Assembly: GCA_012064385.1 (NCBI GenBank)
Contig: QRDG01000621.1
Location: 1,100,243-1,164,242, forward strand
Source: Puccinellia tenuiflora
Taxonomy: Eukaryota; Streptophyta; Magnoliopsida; Poales; Poaceae
DNA length: 64,000 bases
Direction of reading: 5' to 3'
Shown here one piece after another: positions 11,417 through 23,704 of this stretch. A program made the translations under genes and the position numbers. The notes under the pieces were generated by a model. That model ran no database searches. It had not been told where the DNA came from and worked only from the letters and a program-made list of their open reading frames with translations. How positions within the stretch are numbered: position 1 is the stretch's first letter; every line of letters begins with the position of its first letter.

Positions 11417-14400
11417 TTAAGAGTAGAAAGGGCGGAGAAGAGCTACATTCCAAGGGCGTTTGGTCTCCTCTCCGGATCGGTCCATCCTGTTCTTCACCTG
11501 TTTCTGAGCATCTATAAGATAGTAGGCATCATTGTTCAAAGCTTTGCTCACGATAAACGGTCCCTCCCACGGAGGTGATAGCTTGTGCATCCCGGCGGTG
11601 CGCTGCACAAGCCTGAGCACGAGGTCTCCTTCTCGGAACTTGCGAGGATTCACCTTCCGACTGTGGTAACGTCGGAGATTTTGCTGATATACTGCTGACT
11701 TGGACAACGCCAACTCTCGTGCTTCTTCGAGCAAGTCGACATCATTTTCTCGGGCTTCTCTTGCCTCTGACTCGGTATATAAAGCAACTCTCGGCGAGTC
11801 ATGCTCTATGTCGGTTGGCAGAACTGCCTCTGCTCCGTAGACCAGGAAGAATGGCGTATAGCCGGTCGAGCGATTCGGTGTAGTCCGCAGACTCCACAGT
11901 ACTGCCGGGATCTCGTCCAGCCAACACCCCGGAGCACGTAACAGTGGCTCGATTAGCCGGGGTTTTATGCCGGATAAGACCAGAGCATTTGATCTTTCCA
12001 CTTGCCCATTCGACTGCGGATGCGCGACCGACGCCAGGTCAAGTCGGATTCTCTTTTCTTGGCAGAACCGAGCAAAGTCTCCCTCTGCGAAATTGGTGCC
12101 GTTATCAGTGATGATGCTGTGTGGGTGCCCATATCTCAGGATAATATCCTTTAAGAACGACACAGCTGTACGGCCATCACACTTTCTTATTGGTTTCACC
12201 TCGATCCACTTGGTGAACTTGTCCACCATCACCAATATGTGGGTCATGTTACCTCGGGCCGGTTTAAACGGTCCTACCATATCCAAACACCACACCGCAA
12301 AGGGCCAAGTGATGGGGATAGTCTTTAGTGCAGACGCCGGCATATGAATCTTGTTTGCAAATCTCTGACATCCTTCACACTTCCGGACTATGTCCTCTGC
12401 CTGCTGCAGAGCACTCGGCCAGTAAAACCCATATCGGAATGCTTTGGCCACAATGGCTCGGGAAGAGGCGTGATGACCGCACTCTCCCTGGTGAATATCT
12501 CGGAGGATCTTTTCTCCTTCCTCTGGTTCGACACACCGCTGAAGCACGGTGGTCACGCTTCTCTTGTATAGCTCTCGGTTGATGATGGTGAAGGACTTGG
12601 ATCGTCTCTGTATCTGCCTGGCCGAGACCTCATCACTCGGTAGGGTGCCCTCCAACATAAATGTCATGATGGGTTGGGCCCATGTCGGTACCGGACGAGT
12701 TCCGAGTTCAGGCTCATCGACCTCCATGGCTTCAACCGACATAACGACACCCGACATAAGCTGACGAGTCCCCGAGTCCTCCCAAAGGATTCCCGAGTTC
12801 CGCCAAGCAGCTTTCCAATTTTCCAACTCTGTTCTTGCGTCCGACATAACACACGAGACATCCATGGAAGTCCCCGGGTCCTGCAGAGCAGTCCCCGGGT
12901 TCAGCGGCCTGCTCCCAACGTCCACGTCCATCGGGACGACATCGGATTCCGGATTACCCGGGATGAATATTGAGTCTGACTCGGGTGAAGGCTTAATTGA
13001 TGGCTTGTGAAGATGCTCCAGAGACACTCCGGGTGGAATGGCCTGTCGGTATGATCCAATCTTGGACAGCATGTCTGCACTTTCATTCTCGGTCCGCCGG
13101 ATGTGATTGAACTCGCATCCATCAAAGAATCCCGAGATCTTTTGGACATGGAACCGGTATGCCGCCATGTTGGCATCCAGGGCGTCCCAGTTGCCCGAGA
13201 TTTGCTGGATCACCAAATCCGAGTCACCATAACATATTATTCGGCGAATCCCGATTTCCTTGGCCACCTTGAGTCCGTGGATCAATGCCTCATACTCGGC
13301 TACATTGTTGGATGCCGCGAAATGAACTTGCAGCACATATTTCAACTGGTCTCGCTTTGGCGAGGTGAGAACCACACCGGCACCCAGGCCTTCTTTTACC
13401 TTGGACCCGTCAAAGTGCATCCTCCAGTAATTGGAGTCCGGCAGAGATGGTTCATATTCCATCTCGGCCCAGTCCACGAGAAACTCGGCCACTGCTTGAG
13501 ACTTGATGGTATCTCTTCTCGCGTATTGTGGTGCATACGCCGCCAACTCGATGGCCCACTTGGCTACTCGACCACTTGCATCTCGGTTGCCAATGATTTC
13601 CGAGATAGGAGCCGCGCTCACCACGGTCATCTGATGCTCCTGGAAATAATGCTTCAGTTTCTTGGCCGCCAGGTACACGCCATAGGTCATTTTCTGGTAG
13701 TGTGGGTAATTTTGTTTTGAGGTGGAGAGTACCTCACTCAGGTAATACACCGGCCTCTGCACGGTGGTTCCCCCTTCTTCTCTTTCTACTACCACGACGA
13801 CACTGACGACTCGATTAGTGGCTGCAATGTAAAGCAACATGGGCTCTCTTGGTAATGGCGAAGCCAATATCGGCGCAGTAGCCAACACCTTTTTCAGTTC
13901 ATGGAATGCCGAGTCCGCTTGCGGGGTCCAGCTAAATCTATCCGACTTTTTCATTAGTTGGTACAAAGGCAGGGCCTTTTCTCCCAACCGACCTAGAAAC
14001 CGACTCAGGGAGGCCAGGCAACCCGTAAATTTTTGGACATCTCGGAGGCATCTCGGTAGCCTCATATTTTCTATTGCCCGGATCTTAGTCGGATTCGCCT
14101 CGATACCTCGGCTCGACACGAGGAAACCGAGTAACTTGCCGGCCGGCACGCCGAATGTACACTTATCCGGATTAAGTTTTAGTCGGAATTTCCGCAAGTT
14201 TGCGAATGTTTCTCTGAGATCATCTAACAGAGTATGCTTTTCTTTTGTTTTTATGACTATGTCGTCGACATATACTTGCACGTTTTTTTCTATCTGATCA
14301 TGCAAACATTTCTGCATACAGCGCTGATAAGTAGCGCCGGCATTTCTCAAACCAAAACACATGACACGATAGCAATAAGCCCCGTACGGGGTAATAAAAG

Positions 14401-15013
14401 CAGTTTTTATTTGATCATCCGGGTTTAACGGGATCTGGTGGAAACCAGAGTAGGCATCCACAAAAGACAACAGCTGACATCCGGCCGTGGAGTCGATCAC
14501 CTGATCGATCCGGGGCAACGGGAAAGGATCTTTGGGACAGGCCTTGTTCAAGTGGGTGTAGTCGATACACATGCGCCAGACAGTAGGCGCATCCGGTTCT
14601 TCCTTCTTCTTCTCCACCAGGACCGGGTTAGCCAACCAGTCCGGGTACTTTACTTCCACGACGGCATTCGACGCGAGTAACTTGGCTAACTCGTCACCCA
14701 CCGCCTTCCTTCTTTCTTCGGCGAGACGCCGAGTCGGTTGCTTCACAGGCCTAGCATCTGGCTTTCCTCGGAACTCCCAGCAAGTCTTGACTGGACCATG
14801 CAAAGATATCCCGATTCTCACGGAGGAAGTTGATGAGCTCGCTTTCCTATTTCTTGTCCAACCCGGCACCGATGATGACGGAGCGTTCCGGGTTAGCCTC
14901 GTCGATGCCGACCTTCTTCGATTCCTTCGCCGCCTGGAAGGTTGCAGTTTGCTGCGGGTTAGCCGCACTCGGCATACCGAGTTGAGATGCCTGGGCCAAA
15001 GCCACCACCTCAT
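11417..15013 (-). pseudogene. TAT Gypsy pol: reverse transcriptase, two RNase H regions, integrase
   Basis: The open frame is 1198 codons. The first ~80 are out-of-frame overlap with the protease frame, and recognisable pol begins near 14770. RT shows FVDAYSG (Asp186) and YVDD (248-251). A first RNase H region at about 390-460 looks degenerate. A second, better preserved RNase H follows, with HFDGSK (Asp535), Glu573, Asp597 and Asp647. Integrase has His residues near 841-848 with Cys879/Cys882, then Asp911, Asp970 and Glu1006 (DD35E spacing). Two RNase H copies are typical of TAT. At about 14750-14800 the protease-RT join has lost sequence and changed frame, and the protease frame has a stop at 14847, so no continuous polyprotein can be made from this copy. 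Confidence 0.9.
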
Positions 15014-15673
15014 GGATTCTACTTTTCTTGTAGACGATCACCAGTGATTCGGCCAGGGATGACCCGGCTGAGGCGCATTCCATGGAACGCTTGTAGTCTC
15101 CCGAGATGGTGATGACACCATTTGGACCCGGAAGCTTCATCTTCAGATAAGCCACATGAGTGGACGCCATGAACTTGGCGAGTGCCGGCCTGCCGAGTAA
15201 GGCATGATACGGGCTCTCGAGATCCACCACCTCGAACAGCAGACTCTCAGTCCGGCAGTTGCTTTTGTCACCGAAGGCGACATCAACCCAAATCGTGCCC
15301 ATGGGTGCATGTGATACACCGGGCACAATGCCGTGAAAGGTGGTTCGGCTGGGCTGCATCATATTCTCGGTTATGCCGAGTTTCACCATGGTATCCCGGT
15401 ACATGATGTTGATGCTGCTCCCGTTATCAACGAGGACCCGGGAAAACCTGACATTGATGCTAGGCCTGACGAATGTCGGATCCAACACTAGAGCATAACC
15501 TCCTGGGTTGGGCATGACCCTTGGATGGTCCCTGACGCTCCAGCTGACCTCATCCTCGGACCAGTACATGAATTTCGGCACCGCCGGCATAACGGCGTTT
15601 ACCTCCATAGCACGCCTGTGCTGACTCTGCTTGTCGTTGGGTTCGGTCACAAAGACCATGTAACTCTGGTGAG
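14847..15673 (-). pseudogene. TAT Gypsy gag end plus aspartic protease
   Basis: The frame holds the last part of Gag and a retropepsin-like aspartic protease with active-site motif VDNGSS. It continues the gag frame that resumes beyond the nested element at 28862: the two halves share the 5-bp target GTGAG and stay in phase. It ends at a TAG (14847-14849) preceded by LDKK. Readable homology goes on in the same frame for about 30 codons past this stop, so the stop is a mutation and not the natural end. The identical stop is in the left duplicate at 1316. Confidence 0.88.
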
Positions 15674-17308
15674 TGTAACATCCCAAATTTATAATAAGAA
15701 TTAACAAGACCCAAAATTCAGAACCAACAAAAACTTTTTGAAATACTTCATTATTGGTTGTGTTTTTTCTTTATATTGTTCTGTTTGATCTTGTGTGACT
15801 TGTTGTTTATGCTTGTTTGGTTAGTAAATATTAATCGAAGAACCCAACCCAAGTAAAAATATATTAAAACTTCGATGATCATGTTATGACAAGAATATAT
15901 TCCATAAATCTTTTCCTTCTTATTTTGGCCCAAGACCATTTCAATGATGTTTGATTTCAGCAACAAATAAAATACCCTTTAGTTGAGAAAGTAAAAGTAT
16001 TTCCAAAATTACGTGTTCCCAAAAATATGGAGATCTATATGTTATCTCCTATCTATTGCCAACCATGATATTTTGCATGTATATGCAACTCCCATTTTAT
16101 AAACTCTATTTTCCACTCCATTTGAAAATAACACTAGTGGGAAATATGTAATCCCACATATTTCCATTCTCAAACTTTTTGAAAATTATTAAGTTATGAG
16201 TGGGATATTTTATAAATAACATCTTGTCATAATTAAGTGTGATCATTTTTATAATATAGTATTGTGAATTATGGAATTGATGGTGAGATTAATTCATGTT
16301 GTTTGAATTGTGTGGTCATGGGTGTGATGTGAATATTGTTGTGTTTTGTTGCTTGATGTGGGTGTTTGCTAAATAAAATTATGAAGGAAGGAAAAGAAAC
16401 AAAATGAAAACATCAACACATAAAATCAGGTGACAAGTGACAAACAAATTTCTCCAAGTGAGAAATTAATATTTTCTTTTAAACCAAAAACCAGTGGGGT
16501 GACATAGTGCTCACTCCCACTTTGCTCTAATATTTCTTCCCTCTTCAAAATATATTTTCAAAAATCTAAATTCGCATTTCTATTTCCTTCTTCAATCTTT
16601 CCAAATCACAAAATGTGCTATGATGCACTTATCAAATAATTTCCATCATAGCACCAAAAAAATCACCAACACCTATACTTATTTCCCCACAGCATTTGGA
16701 CACTTGCATCCCACCATTTTATTTTAGCATTTAAAACCTAATGGTGCCATATAGTGGCACATTGTGCAAATGGTACCATCACCCATCTATTCAAATACCA
16801 CACCATCCACTTGCCCTCTTGCTAAACCAACTTGTCCAGCACCTCACCCAGTGCCCCTACATCCTCTGGACACACCCCACTGCCCCCATGACCGAAACCC
16901 TAGCCCTAAGGCAGCCATGGCATGGCATGCCACCCCCATGCCCTCATGTTTCCAAACAGCACCAAACCTGAGAACCACCATGTCCTGGAGCTGTCCTTGG
17001 TCACCTGGAAGCACTACAAGCCGAGCCCCTTGCTCCTGGCCCCTCCCCCTGCCCGCAATTGTCGGTGCACTGCCGGCCGACATTCTGTCGAGCAGTTGCT
17101 GTGCACCGCAAGCTCTGCACCATGCCGCACGACCAGCCCGCGCCCGAGACGGAGCCGACCACCCCCGGACACGCCACGACGCCGCCGACCCGCAGGCACC
17201 GCGCCCTTGCCTCCCTCGCCCCGCTCGTCGCCGACCAAGCTCGCCCGCACGCCGCCCGTGCACGCACGCGCCTCTCCCTTGCCGGCCACGAAACCGAGCC
17301 GCTCCGCC

Positions 17309-17316
17309 TATAAAAA
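17309..17316 (+). promoter_or_regulatory. TATA box of the LARD 5' LTR
   Basis: TATAAAAA lies between a GC-rich upstream stretch and a CA-rich leader (CCACTCCACTCACCACACC), as in a plant LTR promoter. The same box occurs at 3778 and 25339 in the other LTR copies. Transcription would start near 17340 on the plus strand. Confidence 0.65.
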
Positions 17317-19102
17317 GGCCACCCCTTGGCCACTCCACTCACCACACCACTACCGCACCACTCCACCTTCACCTAGAAGCCACCGAAGAGGAGCTCGAGC
17401 TCCACTCGAGCTGTTCGGCCGCCGAAGTCGTGCCGCCGCCGTAGCCCGTCTCCGGCGACGCCGTCGGTGCCCTGTTGCAGCCAAGACCACCCGCAGCCGA
17501 CCCCAACCCTCGCCGCCGCCTCTCGCCGCCGGCAGGTAGCCGCCCGAGCTCCCCTCCCTCTCCCTGTTCTCTGCCCCGTCGGGAGGAAGGTGACGGCTGT
17601 GCGCCGTCGATCTCTAGATCAACGGCCACAGAGCCTTCCCGCCTGTTTTGAACTTTTCAGGAAAAACGGCTAAGTCCAGACAACAGAATAGAGTAGCAAC
17701 CTTTGCATGCAATTTCTGAGAAATCTGCCCCACTAAAATTTGAAATATTTGCATGGTTAGAAAGAGAAAGTTACATAGATTCAAATTATAGTTTTTGTTT
17801 TCAAAAATAATTAGTCTAGCTTGACGGAAACATGAGGCAAAATAGCTATGTTCTGTCTGTTTTCAGAAACTTCTGAAAACAGATTACTGTTTAGGTTTTT
17901 GATCTGATCATAGAAATTAATCTAGGTTTATTTAGGAGTATTCCTTGGTATGTTATGTTAGTATGGCTAGAGTACTGCCATGAACAAGTGATGTGAACCC
18001 CAAAATAAATTCTGTGCAAAGGATAACATCTAGGGAAGTTAGCTAATCAGTGTACTCCACCACATGAAATAACAGGGATAGCCACTTCCCATGCAAATTC
18101 CTATTCAACCAGAGGCCTAAAAATATCAAACTAAAATCTTGTAGATAGTATAACATGCCATCTTCACATAGATGCAGGCCATGATCCTTGTTGGACATAT
18201 TTCCCATTTGAAATAAAAATGACAAAGGTGTTAGTTTTAACTGAAAACTCAGAAAGATTATTTTGATACCATCTTTGGGAGATGTTTGCTAAAACTTGGT
18301 TTAACCAAAAATATCAAACTAAAATGGTATCAGAAGTACCTCAACTAGTCTAACCAATGCCACTGGTTTTATTCCATTCAGTGTTGTGGTTAAGTCAGAA
18401 TGAAATTATCAAACCAGCTAGTTGTTAACACTTAAAATGATAAAAACTTCTGTCAGAAATTTGATTAGAATTTGAAATTCAATATCTTGAGATCTAGGAA
18501 TCTAAAAATAGCAAATGAAAATGTTATGGAAAGCTTATGAAATTATCTAACTAACTAAAGTGGTTTCACCCCATTTAGGTTAATAAATAAATAATGATAA
18601 TCAAAATGCCGCAGAAGGTATAAAACCTAAACTTGTTTGTTTCTGATACTCTACTAATCCAAATGAGGTCAAACCAATTTTGTTAGCTCACATTTAAGCA
18701 ATACTAGTTACCCCTAAAAGGATTTAATTTTTGAATACAATTAACTTGAGTTGTAGCAGAAACAAGAAAACCAACATTCTGGATTAAAACATTTATACAG
18801 GGAGTTTAATAACTCAAATTGAAATAAATCCAATTGGGTTGTTCCCTATAAATCAGTGGCTATCTGTAGAATTTTAATTCATATTTTTGTGACCAACAGA
18901 ACTCAAGTTATGCAATTAAACATGAAACCCTAGTTTCTGCCATAATTGTGATGCAAATACATAATTGTTAACTAAATCAATTTGAAACCAAATTGTGTTA
19001 TCTTGTGTGTTCAGTAGCTAATTGTGATGTTATGTTGATTGTGATGTGATGTTTGCTTGTTTAGTTTAGTGATTGTTGCTTGTATTGTTTGTTTATCGAT
19101 TA

Positions 19103-19195
19103 GACGAGAACGTTGCCGGAGACTACGAGGAAGGAGATTACTTCGAGCAGCAGGAACCCGAGCACTTTGTTGAGCAAGGCAAGCTACTTCACTGA
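19103..19195 (+). other. Short acidic coding-like segment inside the LTR
   Basis: After TTTATCGATTAG, a possible splice acceptor, 30 codons read as an acidic peptide (DENVAGDYEEGDYFEQQEP and onward) ending at TGA 19193-19195. The same segment is intact at 27132-27224 in the other LTR. A candidate donor (GGCAG/GTAGCC) lies at about 17536 downstream of the TATA box. Whether it is translated is unknown. Confidence 0.35.
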
Positions 19196-20837
19196 GCTTG
19201 CATTTATATTCATCTATTTTGATCACCTGAAATATTCAAAAGTAGCGATGATTTTTAAAAACCTTTTTACAAAGATATGAAAAACTATTTTTGCCAAGAG
19301 TAGATATGTAAAACTATAGGATGGGAAAATATGATTTATTCCAAAACTCCTTTTTAAAGTACTGGGAAGAATGTGGAATGCCGAATGGTCGGCATGGAAG
19401 TGGAAAAGAGGTGATCGGTAATGTTTATGAAAAATGCACATTGTGTCTTAGTACCATGACGACCAGCCGATAACCTGTGCGACCACATCTACCCAAATAT
19501 GGGAACGGGCGTAGTCATATAGTTTGCTCGTGTTAGTACTGGATACCTCATCGACGGAGATGACTCCGTTATGCATGAGGGGATGAGCATGGCGACTCTA
19601 ACCCCTGACCTGGGTCCCGGCAATATGTTGGCTTGCGGGATTGAAGAGCTTCGCGCTCGCCGGGCAAAACTGCGAGTCCTTACATCTAGGTTCCTCGACG
19701 GGGGATCCTGTACTAGGTGTTGAAGGAATGGTGAAATCGTAAGGGCAGGGTCCTATACTAGCATGAGCAAAGGAAAGGCTATGGCCGGTGGCTCAACTTC
19801 GCATACACCTTGTATGGCGGGACGTGGCAGACACGATGAGCTACCGGATGGGTGTGGGAAAAGCGTGCTACCTCTGCAGAGGGTAAAACTATTCGAATAG
19901 CCGAGTCCTCGGATATGGACAGTTGGGAGGCTGTACTAGGCCTATGTGCAAGTTTTGGAAAAAGGTTTGAGATTTGAAAGAGAAAATGATGTGAAGGATG
20001 TTTTATGCAACTATGCCAATGTGCTGGTATGAGTTGTTGGAAATAATTGGACCATGATGAGACATGGTCGGGAAAAAGGAGGAGTTTTGGATAAATAAAC
20101 AAAATGGTGATTTTCCAGGAAAAACGTTTCTAAAAAGGGACTTCTTATTTTAACAAACAACTATTTTTCGGGAAAAATGTTTTCAAAGAAAACTCCTTAC
20201 AAAGACAGTTTTATGGAAAAAAAAAGGGAATCTAAAGCCTTCTTTTCGTTTTCTTTAACAAAGGCTATAGATATTTTTGAAAAATATACAAGGTTTATGA
20301 AAAGTTATAAAATTTCTCTTATTCTACTTCAACCAAAGTTATAGAGTTTTCAGACAAAGTTTTATTAAACAAAAGTCTATCACTCTCTTTTCACTAAGGA
20401 TAGAGTTTTCAAAGCAAACATTGTTTTACTCAAACTATAAAAAAAAAAGGGGTAGTGCATGCTCTTTCGGGGGTAGTTTGCGAGTACAATTCCCATTGTA
20501 CTCATAATGGTTTCGTCCCTGGCTATTGTCTTAGCCAGATTTGAAGGAAGAGCAGCTTGAAGAAGGAGGCGGAAATGACGTCAATGCGAACTAGGGCGCT
20601 TCCCAGTCAGTTGCCTGTAGGGTTAAGGCGAACGACTTGGGCCCCACGTTGTTTGGTGATTTTCCGCTGCAAGTACCTATTGAAGAGTATAACTTCAATC
20701 AAGTAAGTATATTCCTTCGGTATTTATGGATGTTCCTTGATTACCAGTTTGATTGTGCTCAGCGACACACTGATCATGGGATCGCTGATGTAGGCACAAG
20801 GGTATTTCGGACAGGCTAGTCCGGGGTCCCCACAGAC

Positions 20838-20849
20838 TTGGTATCAGAG
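20838..20849 (+). other. Primer-binding site of the LARD element
   Basis: TGGTATCAGAGC starts three bases after the LTR end. It is the standard plant retrotransposon site complementary to the 3' end of initiator tRNA-Met. Confidence 0.9.
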
Positions 20850-23687
20850 CAATCCTGACTGTAGGAGACCTTAGTTAGCATGGACGTTAGTTAGGAAAGC
20901 AAATACTTTTGTTAAAAAAAAATATTTCTACCAAAATATATTTTTATCTAGAGAAGTCCGAAAATGGCTTCGCTCTTCTCATCTCCTCAAATATTTCAGC
21001 GTCTTACCCCTCTATTTTAAGATTTTTCAAGGAATCTTCTGTTATCTCTTACCCGTTCAAAACCAAAAGTATACTTGACGATGAACCCAAGTGAGACCTA
21101 ATTAGTTAGCACCCACAAGAAGAAGCTTCCATCACAAATACTCAACATTCAACCTCAGGATGGTTGAATTGCAAATGCCAAGATCGTCAGTGTCAACAAA
21201 GCAACAAACCTCCGAAGACCTCAGCTCAACATCAACAATTCTACTCAAGTTGCAACCTCGACGACCTCAATTTCTCCAGTGGAAGACTAAGGCGATAAAA
21301 TGAAGACTTCACCAGCAATGTTCGACAAAGACCCCTAGGAAAAACTCATGATAGGAACTTTGGTTACCCCGACTACCACGAGTATTAGGCGTCTGTTGGT
21401 ACTAGACGTACCCTGTGTGCACCTTGCTTGTGTGAACTCTGCTTGTGTGTTGTTTGTGAGATGGAAAAAGGAGTTTTATAAAAAAGAAAAGTTTAGTTTC
21501 CTTTTGCCACCTACCAAAAACCCATTTTGACCTCTTCGCCATAGTTGTACCTTGTTGCGGATGTAAAACCGCCAAGGAAAATCTTTCTAAAATATTTTCC
21601 CTCTCATCTAGACCATCTCCCATTAAGATCTGACAGTTCCGCAAGATACAAAAGACCCCCGATCCTTAGCCACATAGCCAGAAATTTTTGTAACCTAACT
21701 GACAAGTCAGACAATGGAATTCATGCACCATCTGGAGCAAGTGCGTCTAGATCTTGAAGGAAACTGCAATTGCACGCCAACCTCGTAAAGACAGGAGCCC
21801 CACGTCACAAAATTAACTTGTGAAATTACAAGAATACTACACCAACTTATCGTATCTAACTTTGGGTTAAGAACTAACTCAAGTCCACGATAGTACCAAT
21901 TAATCTTCTAGGACCACAAACCTTGACATGAAACGAGGACATAAGGAGACTCATTTATAATTGGTAACTAGAGGAACTCAAGGAGTGCATGAGAGTTGCT
22001 ATGAAGATTCGAGCTCAGAGACCAACAGTAATGTTGGATTTCAAAGAGGATCATGTACCTACCCGCTTGACGAGCAGTTAGTGGCACTTTAATCCCTTGC
22101 AATCAATTTTGCTAGGTTTGACCCACCCCAAATTGTCCCGTGAAATAAAACCAAAGAAAAACCTCGATTAACCCCTACCTATCACCGCAAACTTGGAAAG
22201 ATGAATGGGAACCCTAGCATGCCGCTGATTTTCTGAAGATTATATGAAGCCTCAAGCACAAGACTTATCCAAGGGAGATTGCCACCAACCAACCCGAAGG
22301 AAACCAACTTCAAAGATCGTCAACATGAAGTTACCCCAGGAAAAAAGGACGCCATCGACGTCATCTGCGGAACAAAAATCTTAGTTCAACACGGCTCAAC
22401 TAGTCGAAACAAGAAAGACAGAGGTACCTGTTTGGAAAACAACTGGTGTGAAGATTCTTCACTAATTTTTCTAAAGTCCATTAAGCCGTGACTTTTTGAA
22501 CAAACTTACCAAATTCTAGATTAACATCTAACCCCAGTTTGTGGCTATACTAACTGGCCTTATCTAACCACAAGTTTGGACAAAAAGAGAGGTGATATAG
22601 AAAGAATCGCATATAATTGGTAGTGAGAAGATCGCCATCATCAAGGCCGAAGTCAATCAACACTGCAGACCATCTGCGCAGAATTGAACCAGGAAGCAAG
22701 CACCATCGACGCTACCTATCGAGCAATCATCTTGTTCAACTAGCCTCGATTAATCACACCGAAGGAGGATTCAAGAAAGCATGAACATCGACTGCTGACA
22801 TAAAGCTCTTTCTCTAACTTATTAAGGCTAAATAAGAACGCGACCCTTGTACCCTCGTCGAACAGCAGACCAAACCACTTACCTTTAGGGTCCCTGTACT
22901 GACTTTTAGATTCCTCTGGAAGCTCGATAATCTAGACTGTACTTCTTACCAACGCTTCATGAAGCTCAAGAACCAAGGAAGTCAGCAATGAAGTTCCTCC
23001 TTTACTCAGCTGAAGAAGGACAAACCTGAAGACCAATAACCAATGGAATACCCAGAAGAATCAAACGACGTAAGCACCTGCTATGGACAACATCAACCAC
23101 CAGGCACGTCCAGATGAATTTAGACGTTTATAACATCCTTTTTCTAACTAGAAACCGGAGAGAGTCAAGTACGCAAACTCGGCGCATCCTGAAAACCATG
23201 CGTCTCTTCCTGCAACCCTCGTAAGGCGACAATATCAGGAAGTGATATCTGCACCAACCCCAAGCACCAAGGAGTGACAACCGAGACGAAGATTGTCAAG
23301 CTACTCAAGAAGAACAATGCCTCCAAGTCAACTCCAGCTACAAACTTCAGCAAGACCGATTAGAAACCCCTTTTTAAGGGGGGAAGACCTGCAATAGGTA
23401 TACCAGAACGTGGTAATAATTAGTTCCTTGCGCCTCAGCCTCCTAGAAACTGGAAACAGCTAACCAAGACTATCCAACATCATCGATCGTCAAGTCAACC
23501 CTATCATCCAGGATCTGAACCCATCAGAGAAAATTATCGACAAGAAACGACCTCGCAACATCAATTTGTCAATATCTCACCTGGCAACTTCACTGAAGAA
23601 GCAACGACCTCGGAAGTATAGCCAGCCCAAAACTCGTGCCCTCGTGCTCTCCTGTACCCCCGGGCAAATCTCGGGACGAGATTTATT

Positions 23688-23704
23688 TTAAGGGGGGAAG
23701 GATT
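23688..23704 (+). other. Polypurine tract of the LARD element
   Basis: TTTAAGGGGGGAAGGATT immediately precedes the 3' LTR (TGTAAC at 23705). This is the expected position and composition for plus-strand priming. Confidence 0.8.

Larger units (their letters stand above)
13532..18492. repeat. Right copy of the tandemly duplicated segment visible twice in the window
   Basis: This is the counterpart of 1-4960. The whole duplicated unit on this side is 4968-18492. Sequence after 18492 (the rest of the long LTR) has no counterpart after 4960, which places the duplication endpoint inside the 5' LTR of the nested element. Confidence 0.88.
15674..20834 (+). mobile_element. 5' LTR of the LARD element
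   Basis: The LTR runs from TGTAAC at 15674 to CCACA at 20834. It has an AT-rich first 1.2 kb, a GC-rich promoter-like part (17000-17600), a long AT-rich body, a short acidic coding-like segment (19103-19195) and a final part rich in A and T runs. Open frames in the GC-rich part occur on both strands and overlap each other, so they are not treated as genes. Confidence 0.92.
20835..23704 (+). mobile_element. Non-coding internal domain of the LARD element
   Basis: These 2.87 kb contain no frame with gag, protease, RT, RNase H or integrase motifs; the longest frames are under 85 codons. Near the 3' end, AATCTCGGGACGAGATTT just before the polypurine tract resembles the last bases of Tekay/Del-type Gypsy polyproteins. 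This suggests the core derives from such an element by loss of coding DNA (inference). Confidence 0.8.
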
